A stretch of DNA of 64,000 nucleotides from Tigriopus japonicus (GCA_010645155.1 CM021316.1:3017108-3081107); one strand, 5' to 3'. Counted from the stretch's first letter, positions 47,501 through 59,000 are shown. The notes: generated by a model not told the origin, from the sequence alone. Numbers and translations: made by a program.

Positions 47501-48884
47501 AGGTCATTATTTTAAAGAATTAATCGTTTTACGTTTTTGTTAAGTCCTGTGGATAACCCAATAAAGTTTATATATAAAAAAAGAGATAGAATCAAAATCT
47601 ATTCCTGATTCAATTCTACTTCTTCAAAACAGAATAAACATTAAAAAATCATGCAGGGAAGAAAATCAGCAATTTGAAATTGTTCCCAAAAATGGGGCTA
47701 TTTTGGGTAAAAAGTCCGATCAAATCAGTAGAAACCTAAAACAACCTGAAACATTTTTTTTTGCTTTGGTAACTTTTAAGTTTTCAAAAACCAATTAGTC
47801 AATGGCTCTATTAAAAAAGAAATTAAACGCCGCACGTTTGTAACTAATTGCCAAATTGTACCTACAAACATTCTATTACATAATACACTAAAACCACCAG
47901 GAAAAGAAATGATATAATCGCGTCCATCTGCTTATTTGATCAATATTTGAAATAGTTCGGCGTCAATCCCGAGATTACAAACATTTCAAGCTTAAACAAA
48001 AGCCTAAAATTTTTGGAAAAATAACAAAACCATAAACCTTTCCTGGCAAACTTTGAGCCAAGGTTGAACATGCTTGGTCTTTTTAACCTAGAGTTATACC
48101 AAAAGCGGAAAGAAAACTTGATGAAATTTAATTTCAATTACACTTTTCCATTTATCTTGAATACTTAATTCAATGTTTAAGAAACCAAAGCTACTTGATA
48201 AAAAAGATTGAATGTTCTATTTCTTATGTATATCATATTATATAATTCTTAATAAAAGAGTGCCTAGGCAACTTATCAACAACTACAAGATGAAAGAGGT
48301 TCATTATCAATTAATTTCATTAAAAGCTGATTGCGCCGTCTCTTGTCATTTTACTCAGCCAATCTAAAAAAACTATAATAGCCTTTTTGGCTTACTAAAT
48401 TTGATAAATTTTGCCGTTGGCCACTTTAAATTGTCATTCTAACAAAATTTCCTGATTTCTAGTCAGCTACCTCAAATGCCAGGAAAACGAACTGGGATTT
48501 CATCGTCAAAGACAAGTTCAACGTTTCTGGTTTTACAAGAATAGCACTCTTTCAGCCTTGTGACAATGAATTATGAATGGGCCTTGGTTCCTTCTCGTGA
48601 TTGACAACGACTAATAAACAGTGTTTGTTCAAACATCCGTCCCTGCATTTTTTGCGTACGCAAACAAGGTCGATAGCTAGATAGATAGATGGCTGTGGGT
48701 GGGCTCATTAGAACACAACAACGAAAAGGTGGGTGAACAAAAGGACAGAGACAAGCGTGAAAGATGAACCGTGTAGGATAGGTGTATGTAAGTTACCTTC
48801 ATTCATCGATGTTTGACCGTCATAGGACACCCGTTTGGAGTCCGATAAGGATGCCGACGATTTGGTGGAGCTAGAGCCCTCCAT
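35523..48884 (-). CDS. OSBPL8: oxysterol-binding protein-related protein, ORP5/8 type
   Basis: Lipid-transfer protein that exchanges phosphatidylserine for PI4P at ER-plasma membrane contacts, anchored in the ER by its tail. Coding exons: 48884-48797, 46620-46555, 46491-46439, 42147-41860, 41680-41242, 41013-40662, 40433-40256, 40177-39884, 39817-39692, 39619-39371, 36911-36728, 36533-36323, 35766-35523; they join in phase to 923 residues (vertebrate ORP8 is about 889). Seen: a Lys-rich lead ([11 protein letters not shown]), a PH domain ([16 protein letters not shown]), the ORP domain with fingerprint EQVSHHPP split by an intron, [19 protein letters not shown], and a C-terminal coiled coil plus membrane anchor [17 protein letters not shown]. 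The last ten exons are very secure; the three N-terminal exons are inferred from phase and resemblance. Other first exons lie at 43160, 43771 and 44606. Introns hold a MITE and a mariner element. Confidence 0.93.
37053..37612. mobile_element. MITE with ~65-bp inverted ends in an ORP8 intron
   Basis: ACACGGTGTGTTTTTGAGCT at the left is matched exactly by the reverse complement at the right, and the arms continue for about 65 bp through CAAGAAGTCATTTTTAAATT. The 430-bp middle is AT-rich without a coding frame. It lies between the exons at 36911 and 39371. Target duplication not resolved. Confidence 0.8.
38009..39306 (-). mobile_element. mariner/Tc1-superfamily element, full length
   Basis: Terminal inverted repeats of about 30 bp, CAGGTATATGCGCTTAAGAT at the left and CAGGTACGTGCGCCTAAGAT as the reverse complement at the right, both continuing TCCCGATTTT. 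They are flanked by the TA dinucleotide on each side (38007-38008, 39307-39308), the standard mariner target. Length 1298 bp. It carries one transposase frame on the minus strand and sits in an ORP8 intron, in the same direction as the host gene. Confidence 0.92.
38132..39160 (-). pseudogene. mariner-type transposase, two nonsense codons
   Basis: From the ATG at 39160 ([10 protein letters not shown]) one frame of 343 codons runs to a TAA at 38132, broken by TGA at 38444-38446 and TGA at 38228-38230, with no frameshift. The N-terminus has helix-turn-helix segments ([17 protein letters not shown], then [15 protein letters not shown]). The catalytic Asp residues are in [10 protein letters not shown], in QQDGASCHT and in SPDLSPMDY, giving a spacing of 37 residues between the second and third, as in the DD37D (maT-like) group. 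Both stops could come from a single change in TGG Trp codons. The protein should be inactive unless read through. Confidence 0.9.
43160..43177 (-). CDS. candidate alternative first exon of ORP8 (6 codons)
   Basis: An ATG opens MSESRK and is followed at once by the donor GTAAGC. It ends in phase 0, which fits the exon at 42147 of ORP8. It is short, so the match could be chance. Confidence 0.3.
43771..43812 (-). CDS. candidate alternative first exon of ORP8 (14 codons)
   Basis: An ATG opens [14 protein letters not shown], ending at the donor GTAAGG in phase 0, compatible with the core exon at 42147. The peptide is strongly basic, which would suit a membrane-facing lead. No transcript evidence is available. 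Confidence 0.35.
44606..44875 (-). CDS. candidate alternative first exon of ORP8 (90 codons)
   Basis: A 90-codon frame from the ATG at 44875 (MALEEQPLP) to the donor GTATCC after CCCCAACAG, in phase 0 with the core ORP8 exon at 42147. The sequence is Ser/Pro/Lys-rich and protein-like ([17 protein letters not shown]), and it lies in the right orientation upstream of the PH-domain exons. It could alternatively be an independent small gene. Confidence 0.45.
44876..46438. other. ORP8 5' intron or promoter region
   Basis: GA-rich simple sequence near 45125-45250 and a GTC-triplet run near 45425-45440. A 42-base minus-strand stretch at about 46163-46204 has both an acceptor (CTTCCAG) and a donor (GTGAGT) and encodes a His-rich [10 protein letters not shown] if entered in phase 1, so it may be an optional exon; its exit phase does not fit the core exon. 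Confidence 0.35.
46621..48796. other. ORP8 intron 1 of the long form
   Basis: AT-rich, with overlapping frames at 47162-47515 on both strands that resemble no family I know. Nothing else is supported. Confidence 0.4.
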
Positions 48885-49299
48885 GTTGTTCCTGAAAACG
48901 ATGAGGATTCACTTGGCTGACAGACAGACGCACAAACACACACACACAGTCACACCACTCTCCACTCTCAAGGGCTACAAATATGCCTTGGACAATCCTG
49001 ACTTCCTTCCTTTAGCTAAGAGAAAAAGGAGGATTTCCAGTAGGGATGGCTTCTCTTTCTCTCTGTTTGATCTGGCAATGGAAGAGTTTTGGAGGGAGCC
49101 GTTCTCACAACATACCAACCCAACCACCTGATTCACTCTGTCTGCTGTCAAATCAACTCAAACAACCACTGGGACCAAGAGCAAGGGCACTGGGCCATCA
49201 GAAACTATTCGTCCGATATCACGTGTTTTGATTGAAACGACAACAGCATTCTATCCATTCGTTTTTTGATCACAATCAGTAATATTTTAGTTTCTTACA

Positions 49300-50193
49300 C
49301 ATTTGAAATGATATGGACATTAATCCACACGCACTTTCCTCTCGGAAGGGTAGCCATAATTTGCATATCAAAATTGTATTCAATCTGACCCACTTTAGTC
49401 ACACTCAATTCGAGCGAAACAAAAACAAAATGTGACAGTTATCTTTTACTTGAACAGACCTAGAGGAAAGGTCGTCCTTTCACTCTAGCACACGTACGTC
49501 GTCTATTTTAAGAAAGGGACACCTGAAGTAGTATGGACAGCCAAACATGTAGCTAAAGTTAAGGTGTTGGGTTTGAAAAGTTTAACTGTTACAGGCTGAC
49601 TGTATAAATTTTAGGAAATAAGGAATGGGAAACTAAATACGGTTGATCCTGCATTGGCTTCTCTTCATTTTTGCTGGCATTAAAATCATGATTCTTGGAA
49701 CCTTTCTAAGTACCTTTACATTTTGTATTGTTTTCACTCCATTTCTACGAGAACTTTTGAGATTTCTAATCTAATTTGTCAACCTGTAACAGATAAGCTT
49801 TTTAAACATAACATCCTCCCTTAACTTCCTGCTTGGCTGTCCATGCTACATAAGGTGACCTTTTCCTGATTTTTTGAATATTTTGAATACCAAAATCCCG
49901 TTATCTGTTAACTGACCATACAAGAACGTGTCATGAATGAAATCATATATTATTTAACTTACGCTCTTTTGGCTTATGGCCACTTTTTGACCTGTCTGTA
50001 GTTCTATCCATGCTCAAGATCCTCCAAGAGGTCACTCAGAAGCAATATCATATGGAAATCAGAAACATTTTGTTGTTTCGCGAGAAATGAGTGTGACTAA
50101 CTTGAGTCACATTAAACACAATTTTGATACGCAAATTATGGTCACCCTTCCGAGAGGAAAGTGCGTGTGGATTAATGTCCATATTGAAATGAC
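49300..50193. mobile_element. foldback element with nested inverted repeats
   Basis: The outer arms, about 49303-49425 and 50078-50190, are inverted copies about 115 bp long with only scattered differences (shared TATGGACATTAATCCACACG and CCTCTCGGAAGGGT). Inside lies a second inverted pair, about 49530-49603 and 49779-49852, sharing ATGGACAGCCAA, GTTAAG and CTGTTACAGG. No coding frame of note. The nesting suggests one element inside another or a composite. It lies in the divergent spacer between ORP8 and TXNDC11. Confidence 0.8.
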
Positions 50194-50661
50194 CAGTGCA
50201 GTGTCAGGGATATATAGCTCACTCTACCTTTTTAAACTCAATTCGCCAGAGGGCGAAGAAGTCATTTTTTGTTCTAAAATTGCCTCTATGTTGCCCACGT
50301 CTTGCGCTTGAATCAAAGTAAATTATCAGCTGACTATCGTTACTCATTCTGCCGAAATTTCAATGCTCGCCAAACCAGCCTAAACCAAGCAGGAGCAGGG
50401 AAATACCGGCCAATGAAACTGATTCCCGACCTATCCCTAATTTCAAGTCCCTCAATCACGGCCGATTTGGCTAAGTAGGCTGAGTCGAGTTTCTTCCGAG
50501 ATTTCTCTTGAACGAATGAAAGCATGACAACAGCGATGTTGACGTTTCACATCGTTTCTCTGGCACTTTTCTTGGCCAATCTTTTATTCCCGCAACCGCA
50601 AATTTACCTGTCATAAAACCCTTTTTTCCAGCCATCGAGGCCCTGATGAGCGTGATTGTCC

Positions 50662-53112
50662 ATGGAGGATGGAGACTCTGCGGATGAGCTTCCGCCTCTT
50701 CCTCTGAACACAGACCTCAGCCCAGTTTCTTGGACTCACATCGTCTACAAAATGGCTCGAGAAACGCTCTTCTTTAGTCTGACCTTCTTCTTTTGCATTT
50801 ACACGCCCTATGTTCAGACGAATCCGCCTTCTTTGCAAACCCGTTCCGCGCCCGCATCCGTCGCTTTCTTGACCAATCCCATTTGGGTGGATGATTACTA
50901 TTTGGGCGATGTGTTTGCCGCTTTCGAAGAGGCTCAAAATCATGCCAATGCCATGATTTTGTTCTACGCCCCTTGGGACGTGGATAGTAGGAAAGCGGTT
51001 GAAGTTTTGGAGGAGGTGGGACGGATTTTGGCCGATCATCAAGATCTCTATTTGGCTGCCGTGAATTGTTGGACCCATGAGGGTGAATGTTACAAGGAAT
51101 TTGGGGCGGGCAAGAAACCCAAGGGAGCCAAATCGGGCACGAGGATGGATCAGTTCCCCATTTTGGTGTTCTATCCCTTTGGACGAAGAGGAATCCAGTA
51201 CAACGGACCCTTGACCGTTCAACATATCACGCAGTTTTTGTTACACGCCCAAAATCCATTGACGCGGGTGGATTCTGTGGCGGATTTGCATCATCTTCAA
51301 GCCAAAAATGGGGGTCAAGCTGTGGTGGGACATTTTGTCAATCTCACCATGGCTCATGTGGGACGGAATTACCGGAGATTCTTGCAGGCGGCGTACGATT
51401 TACTGGAATTTGACCCGTTTCGAACGCGTTATGGCGGTTTAGGCGTGGTGATTTCGCGTGAGGCGGCTTATCAACTCCATTTAAATCCGCCTCATCAACC
51501 CGTGAAGTTGTTTCATTGGAACGGAACCGCGTCGACCTATCCCAACAAAACCATATCCCACGTAAACGTGCTTCTGAAATGGATCGGCGAGAAAGCGAAT
51601 CCTTTGACGTCATGGACGGGCACTTCCGGTCAGAAAAGTCTTCATTTCTCGTCCAGTTTGAGTCTGGGCTCGGGTCATTCGTTATTGGCCTTCATTCCCA
51701 GAACCATGATGAACCACTTTGACCCTTCTTTGGCCGTTTTCCAAGAGGCCGCCCTTCGATATTATTCTTGTACCCAAGAGACTCGGCAAGCCACGCGAGG
51801 TTTGCTCAGACATATCAAATACCTCAAACGGACCTCAAATCTGGAATTGGAACGCACGCTTCAAGATTGCGCCCAAGATCCTTGGTTCTTTAAGGAGATG
51901 TGCAATGGATTGTTTTCCCATTCCCCCAATGCGTGTATTTGTTCTTCCTCAACGTTGTTGAACCGAACCTTCCCCAATAATGAGGCTTTTTCTGGACGAT
52001 CGGCATTCATGTTGAAATCCCGAAGGCCCAATCAGAAACCCTCTGGACCCATTGTCGATGAATTCGTGGCCAATCATATCGTGAATCAGAAGCGCCTGAA
52101 TTGCGCATTAAACGCCAATATTCCCAACCTCTGTCATATCTTGTCCGGAGTCGCCAATCCTGCCAATCTTGATGCCGAGTTTCTGGATATCGGATCCGAT
52201 TTGGATGGATTGGGTTGTGAAGATAACAAAACGTTGAATTTCTACACTCTCGATGAAACCACTCAATCGTTTCTGGCTCAAAGTTTGGGCGTGGATTTGA
52301 GTGAAAATACCGAGCCAGCCTTGATCTTGGTCAGTCCGGAGCTCGAATCCTCCTTCAAAATGGAGTCAAATTTCAATTTAGAAACCATATCCCAATTTGT
52401 TCTCCAATTTCATCGCCAAGGAGACTCGCTTCAACGCATACAACGATCGGAAATTCCCAATGAAAGTCTCGATATCGCCGAAAATGGAGAGATACAAGTG
52501 ATTCCGCGGGTGAATACCAATAATTTCGACAAACTCGTACTAAATTCGTCACAAAATGTCGTTCTATTCTACACATCTCCATCGTGTGGGTTCTGTTCTT
52601 CGATCTCCCACATTTTTCATACTGTCCGGGCTTTATTAATCGATGTGATTCGGGATGATATTGTGTTTTATACGGTGAATGCCATGAGCAATGATTTACC
52701 TTGGAGTTTCACGGCTTTGTCCGTGCCAAGCATTCTTTTTTTCCCCGTGGATAATAAGTCGGAAACACGGGTGTTTCCCTCTGAAAGGAACATTAATGTT
52801 CCCAATTTGTTAAGCTTTGTCATTGCCAATTTGCCAGCACCCAGTCGTTTAAAAGTTTCGGTGGCCTTTTGCGATGATCAATGTCTCCAAAACAGTCACA
52901 ATCAACTTCAGGAGAGACTTCGTAACGCTCGAGACTTCAATCTTTGGGGTGAGTTGGCATTGTTAGTTTGAAAGAGGTGATTTTATTCTGAATTCTTTGT
53001 AGGTGATTCTGAAAGTTCCGAGGATGTTGTTCAACTCAAAGCATATCTTCGGTCAGAAATGGAGAGACGAGCTCAGAGGAAATCGGCAGTGAACAGTCAC
53101 ACGGAATTGTAA
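50662..53112 (+). CDS. TXNDC11: thioredoxin domain-containing protein 11
   Basis: ER membrane protein of the TXNDC11 (EFP1) family; the human protein binds dual oxidases and takes part in ER-associated degradation. Two exons, 50662-52948 and 53003-53112, join in phase to 798 residues (human about 985, whose long coiled-coil tail is largely absent here). The ATG at 50662 is chosen because the nearest upstream frame start is a TTG. A signal-anchor lies near residues 35-52 (TLFFSLTFFFCIYTPYV). The first thioredoxin-like domain reads ILFYAPWDVDS, so its CxxC is lost. The second, near 630-740, keeps C642-G-F-C645 in FYTSPSCGFC. The short tail is charged and may form a coil. An acceptor-like TTTTTCCAG upstream suggests a 5'UTR intron. 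Confidence 0.92.
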
Positions 53113-53278
53113 TAGTGTTGGAAATATCATTTACCACTGTCATTGTTGTTACGTTTACCCTTTTTGTAAGTTTTTATTCATTACTTTTTAGCTTAAGCTT
53201 CACCTTATCTGTGATGTGTCATGGAGGGGTCCAATCGACCAATCTAATTACAGGATTTCCACTATTTCTTTACACCAA

Positions 53279-53284
53279 AATAAA
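53279..53284 (+). terminator. poly(A) signal for TXNDC11
   Basis: AATAAA about 167 bp after the stop codon. Confidence 0.55.
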
Positions 53285-54149
53285 TGCATTCTGATCGGAA
53301 TTTGAGAAGAGGTCTTGTCATGATTCAAAAGCTTGATTTAAGAAACACCATCCTCGTACACAAAAACGTGACAATCAATTTGTACTGGCTAATCCAAATA
53401 AAACTTCCAGCGAATTCTTTCCTGTTCGTGACTTCAAAATATACTAAGCTTAAATCTAATCACTTTCACATTCTTCCCAAGATAGTGGGAATTTCTACTT
53501 TAGAAATTCCGAGCCCTAGTAAAATCTTAATGTCGAGTCACCTTTGATACTGATTACTAGGGCCCGGAAATGAATTTTATAAAATATGAAATGGTTAAAA
53601 AAAATTCTCCGTTTTTCCTCGATTTTTTAATTTTTTTTGGCTGTTTCAAGAAACAAGTAAATAGTTTCTCGAAAATCTGAGTCAGAAAATATTTTCATGC
53701 AAATTTGAAAAAAAATATACGAATGTTCAAGAGGGCTTACCCAAAATGAATCCAAAATAAGAAAAAAAAACATTCACAACCAAAACTACCATCAAACACG
53801 AAAAAAACTGGACCATCCATTGAGGCAAATTGAAAATTGTATTTTTAAATCAATCACATGTCAAGTATGCCTTCATCCACGGTCAAATGCAGTAAGTTCA
53901 CAAAAAAGAAATTTGGAAAATTGGTGCACAGAGACAAAATACCAAATAATGACGTTGTCAAAAAAATATTTCTTAACTTTCCGGCTTTTTTTTCAAATAT
54001 CTAGGGCTTTTGAATATATTATATATTGGGTATTTGACATTTTTTGCATATATTTTTCCGGTCCCCGCTGATTACTTTTATTGCACTGAACAGAGATTAA
54101 TTTTGAAAGATGAATTCCATCCAATAACTTTAGTTTACATATTTTTGAA
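53285..54149. other. AT-rich spacer
   Basis: Poly(A)/poly(T) rich, with short frames that look random. No gene or repeat family recognised. Confidence 0.5.
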
Positions 54150-54298
54150 TTCATTGATAAAACTTTACAATTTTTTGTTTGCATTGATTCAACTTAAAAT
54201 GTTTTTGTAGGTATTGATTCAAATCAAAATATTTTTGTAAGTAGTGATTCTTTTTAAAATATTTTTGAATTCATTGATTCTACTTAAAATATTTTCGT
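54150..54298. repeat. 30-bp minisatellite, left half
   Basis: Units with the core TTGATTC start at 54154, 54184, 54214, 54244 and 54274, each 30 bp apart, followed by AACTTAAAATATTTTTG-like sequence. The array is cut at 54298 by a hAT-like element and resumes at 55314. Confidence 0.88.
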
Positions 54299-55313
54299 CA
54301 GGGTTGGGGAGTAATTGTAATTGCAATTACAATTACGTAATTTCAATTACAATTACATGTAATTGTAATTAATTACATTTGGGCCAAGTATTTGTAATTT
54401 TAATTAATTACATTTTTGGGCCAAGTAATTTTAAGTAATTACATTTTTGGGCCAAGTAATTTTAAGTAATTACATTTTTGGGCCAAGTTATTGTAATTAA
54501 TTACATTTTTGGGCCAAGTTATTGTAATTAATTACATTTTTGGGCCAAGTAATTGTAATTAATTACATTTTTGGGCCAACTAATAGTAATTGTAATTAAT
54601 TACATTTATGGCTATGTAATTGACGAATTTTCAATTACAAATTACCAATTACTTTTCAAACTCTTACATCTTTAAATTAACCATAATATCAATTAATACT
54701 ATGAGTTTTCATTTGCAAAACAAATATTTTGTCATCAATTTGCGGTCAATGTGATGCCACTAACAGGTAGCTTCTGTTACAATACACACCCAAGCTATGA
54801 TGTTTAAATGCTTTTAAACTAAAATAGTTTTTGACCATGATTTTGGTGTCAGAAGGTAGGGCTTTTCACAACTAAGGGCAGGCGAATGAGGTGGAAAAAT
54901 AAAGTTTTAAAACATGGACATACTTGATATATGTGTATAAAGTTTGTGTTATTTTCTAGAAAAGAAAAATATGCCTTGTGTTTCATGACATTATAGTTTT
55001 GATATTTAAGCCTGTTCGAAAACTTTTGGTTTTTGTAAACCATTCTTTCGTATTAACCTTTCAGGCATTGTAAGTTGCCAGTTGGTGCATCACCATTTTC
55101 AAATGGCAGATCTGTTTATTTTTCATCGTTTTGAAAAGGCAAAAGGGTGAAAGAGACGGAAGGATTGTAATTGACATGTAATTGACAAGTAATTGCAATT
55201 GAAGTCAATTACATTTTCGGATGATGTAATTGAAACTGTAATAAATTACATTTCTCGACAAAGTAATTGTAATTGTAAATAATTACATTTTTCAAGTAGT
55301 TGACCCAATTCTG
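54299..55313. mobile_element. hAT-like non-autonomous element (1015 bp) in a minisatellite
   Basis: It begins CAGGGTTGGGGAGTAATT and ends with an inverted, diverged partner (reverse complement CAGAATTGGGTCAAC). Flanks are ATTTTCGT (54291-54298) and ATTATCGT (55314-55321), an 8-bp target duplication with one mismatch. Removing the element plus one target copy (1023 bp) leaves 30 bp between the neighbouring units of the host array, exactly one period. The interior has TAATTACATT-rich subterminal repeats and no transposase. Confidence 0.85.
54350..54610. repeat. 31-bp tandem repeat inside the hAT-like element
   Basis: The string TTTTTGGGCCAAGT recurs with GGG at 54418, 54449, 54480, 54511, 54542 and 54573, exactly 31 bp apart, joined by TAATTGTAATTAATTACA-type palindromic sequence. 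Related TAATTACATTT strings return near 55200-55290 at the other end of the element. Confidence 0.9.
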
Positions 55314-55480
55314 ATTATCGTATTCATTGATTTAACTTTAAATATGTGTGTACTCATTGATTCAACTTTTAATATTTTTTGCATTGATTCTCGTTTAAGT
55401 ACTTCTATATTCGCTAATTTAACTTTAAAAAAAAATTGCGTTGATACAACTTAAAGTATTTTTGGAGTTCATTACTAAAA
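55314..55480. repeat. 30-bp minisatellite, right half
   Basis: Continuation of the array with cores at 55327, 55357 and 55384 and looser ones near 55413 and 55441. Units are more diverged than on the left. Confidence 0.75.
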
Positions 55481-56036
55481 CTAATCAAGGAAACCTCTTT
55501 GTTATGATGTAGATTTTTCGGTCAGCGTCAAAGTTTCATAAAACAGGAAATACGTTAACTTTCAAGAGTCTTTTTATTCAGATTTGACCCCATCCCGGAA
55601 TACTTTAAAATAGCAAAATATTCCAGAATACTCAAAATAAACAGTCGGTTGGTTTATTACTGGAGGATGACTGTTTTTTCTGTTTTTTTTTTTTTAAATA
55701 AAATTTGTAAAATGCCATGACAAAATCATCTTTAGGCAGAATCGTAGCAAAACAAAAACTTAAGATGTTATTTTTTTCTTGGCGTTCAAAATTTTCGTCT
55801 TTATTCTTTCCTCCTATTCATTGTTTCACCGGTCACTAGGCATGGGTGACACAGACATTTTCGGCATCGACACCGATACCGAAGGCCGGTGTCGACACCG
55901 ACACCGGCTCCTCAAACACCCCTATCGGTCACCCTGTTCAAAGTTGATTTTGAAGATTTACCGCCAATACCCCATATACAAAATCCGCCGTCCATATAAA
56001 CCCGTGAATTAACCGCCCCCGCCCCCCTTTTCTAGC
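55481..56036. other. spacer upstream of SMC6
   Basis: It should contain the SMC6 promoter. About 140 bp before the ATG lies a GC-rich patch with repeated GACACCGA and the 14-bp palindrome CGGTGTCGACACCG (55887-55900), possibly the end of an old element. Confidence 0.5.
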
Positions 56037-59000
56037 ATGAGCAAACGTCCTCCGTCGCCTCCCCCCGATCATCATCATCATCATGCGGAGAGCGCCCGGC
56101 CCGCGTCCTCAGCGCCCTCTCGCCGTTCCTCCAAATTTCGTCGGACCACTGGCCACACCCAAGAGAACCGGAACGACTCGCATCTCGACCCTTCACCCGA
56201 TAAACGCCTACTATGGAAGGCCGAAGCCGGTACGATCGTGGGCGTGAGTCTCAAGAACTTCATGTGTCACGAATCCTTCACGTACCGCCCTCAACCGCGT
56301 CTGAACTTTCTCAGCGGGGTCAATGGCAGCGGCAAATCCGCCGTTTTAACGGCGATCACCTTCGCTTTGGGCGGTACGGCTCGAACGGCCAATCGTGGAA
56401 CCTCGACCAAGTCCTTTGTCCGCACCGGCGCCTCTTCCGCTTCGGTTGAACTGACTTTGAGTAATCAGGGCGAATACGCCTATCGATCCGAGTTTTATGG
56501 ACCCAGTTTGACCGTGGTTCGAACTGTGACCTCGGGTGGAACCGGAGCTTACAAGTTGAAAGACCACAAGGGTCAGGTGGTATTGGATAAGAGGGTCAAG
56601 GAGGAATTGGATCGGATTTTGATCACGTTTCGGATTGAAGTGGATAATCCGATTGGGATCTTGCATCAGGATACGGCCAAGACGTTCTTGTTCCAATGTC
56701 ACCCGCACAAGTTGTACGAGTTCTTTATGCGGGCCACTCAATTGGAAAAGTGTAAGGCCGATTATAATGAGGCGGCGGCTGAAAAGGAGTTTTTGGCCGA
56801 GATTCTGCGAGAAAAAGCGCAAGTTTTGCCGTCGTTGAAGACGGAAAAACAGAAATGGAACCAGAAACTACAAGTAAGCGTTATAAAAGGGTTGTTTTAT
56901 TACGAGACTTGGGACTTTGAGGCAAATAAAATATAACCAATATTTGAAAGGGGCTTAAAGAACATGCAATATCTATGTCTCGTAAATTTTTAGGGTTGTT
57001 GATCTGGCCGTAAAGAGATAAGCCTTAAATCACTTTCTCAAGGACTGTGAATATTTTTACTCCTGCTGAGTATTTTACATGGCGGTGACTGAATAAGGAT
57101 TAACCCTATTCTTTCATTAGGGTATTTGAAATCCAAGTTTTTCAACCATTCACATTTTTTATGCAATTCATTTGTATTAAATCACTTTTCAAAACCATTT
57201 CTCAGTTTTTGTGCTCAATATCCCCTAAACCCCACAAAATGCATTTAAATGCAAGAAATAAGAATTTGCGTCAAATTCCCAAAGGGAAAAATTGTAATGT
57301 GTCATTACTGATGAATGAGTAATGACATATTACAGAAGGTTACTCAAGTGAGCGTTTTAACCCATACCGCTAGCGGTAAAGCAGATTTTGGCTGTCCCAA
57401 GTTGCTCTGCTCATTTTGGCGATTCCAAGTTTTTCCCATTAGATGGTTCATTTAATGATTCTAGGTTCCTGAAAGCAATCGACATTTTATGTAGAGATAC
57501 CTTGACTGGCATTGAGTCAATAATGTGAATAATATAATTTTTTAAGGGTGATTGAATTTAAAGAATTTAAGCAAGCCTTGTGCTTTCGAAAATAAATAGG
57601 AATTAAAATTGATTCAAACAGTAATTCAGTGGATTCCATATAATCATATCAATATTTCAAAATGTTTCCCATATAGTGAAGTGAAATAGTATTTAATATT
57701 TCCTTCTGGTAATGTATGAATTTATGTCCCAATTCTAGCACGTAAACTTAAAAAGCGTAATATCAGCAAGGTGCAAGCAAACGTATCAAGACGTAAAATA
57801 ATGATCGTTTCTAAGGACCTAGAATCGTGGAGGCATAATCGGGAAAAAACTTGGATTGGCCAAAATGGGCTGAGCAACTGAGCACAGCCAACGGCCTTGT
57901 TTTACCGCTAGTGGTATAACTGAAAACGCTCACTTGATGCAACCTTTGTGCATGTCTAGTTTTCTTCATCATTTTGCGGATGTTTATTAATCATTTCAAT
58001 TTCTTAGCTCATCGAAGATATCACCTCGCGAGAAACCACGTTAGATGACAGAAGAATCGCTCTTGCTTGGTCGGTGACCAAAGAGGCTGAAGCAGCCTTA
58101 AATGTGGCCTTGATGAATGTGCAAAAGATGGAGATTAAGGCTCAAAAAGCCGAGAAATTGTCCCAGGAACAAATCACCGAACAGAAACAATTGAAGAAAG
58201 AGAAGCTCGAGATCGAGAAACAGATCCAGGAGTTGGCCCTGGCCAAGAATCAACGGGATCAAGCCTTACAAGAGCTGAAAAAGGCGTTCCAAAAAGAAAA
58301 AGAAACTGAGAACCAACAGAAGAAAACCTGTCACGAACTCGAGCAACAAATCGAGACCAAAAAGAACGATGTTTCTAGTTTAGAGGATGAAATCACCCGA
58401 TTGAAAGATCAAGGGGATTCAGAATTTGTCAAGGCCGTCAATGAGCGTAATCAACAAATCGAGACCATCACGCAACAAGTTTCCGCTTGGCATGATCAGG
58501 TCAAGGCCACTGAAGGCCATCTTTTCAATCAAGTGAATAACCAAGAACGACTTCAAGGCCAATTATTGGAGGCCAAAGCTTTGGTCAGTAACGTGAATCG
58601 TGGCTTAGAAGCCAAACAGAGAGAACTGAAGCAAATGCGTGAGAGTGGCAATAACAAATTATTGGCCTTGGGATCCCAAATGCCCACTTTAATGGACCTG
58701 ATTCAACGGTCCAAGGCCAGATTCAGTCAAATGCCCGTGGGTCCGTTGGGATCTTTGATCAATTTTCGTCCCGGAGTTTCGGATGAAATCAAGATCATCA
58801 TTGAGAACGAAATTCGACCCATGTTTTCGGCCTTTGTTGTGAACTCTTTCAAGGACAAGAAGATTCTCCAGGAACTTATGAAATCGGCTAAAGTGCAAGG
58901 ACAATTGATCACCACGAAATTCATGAATGTCAAATACGACCTCTCCGAAGGATCTTGTGAGCATGAAACCCACAAGAATTTGCTGTCATTTCTCAATATT

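Noticed and set aside
47162..47515. Overlapping frames on both strands in the ORP8 5' intron
   Set aside because: No start, splice site or family match; mutual overlap suggests chance.
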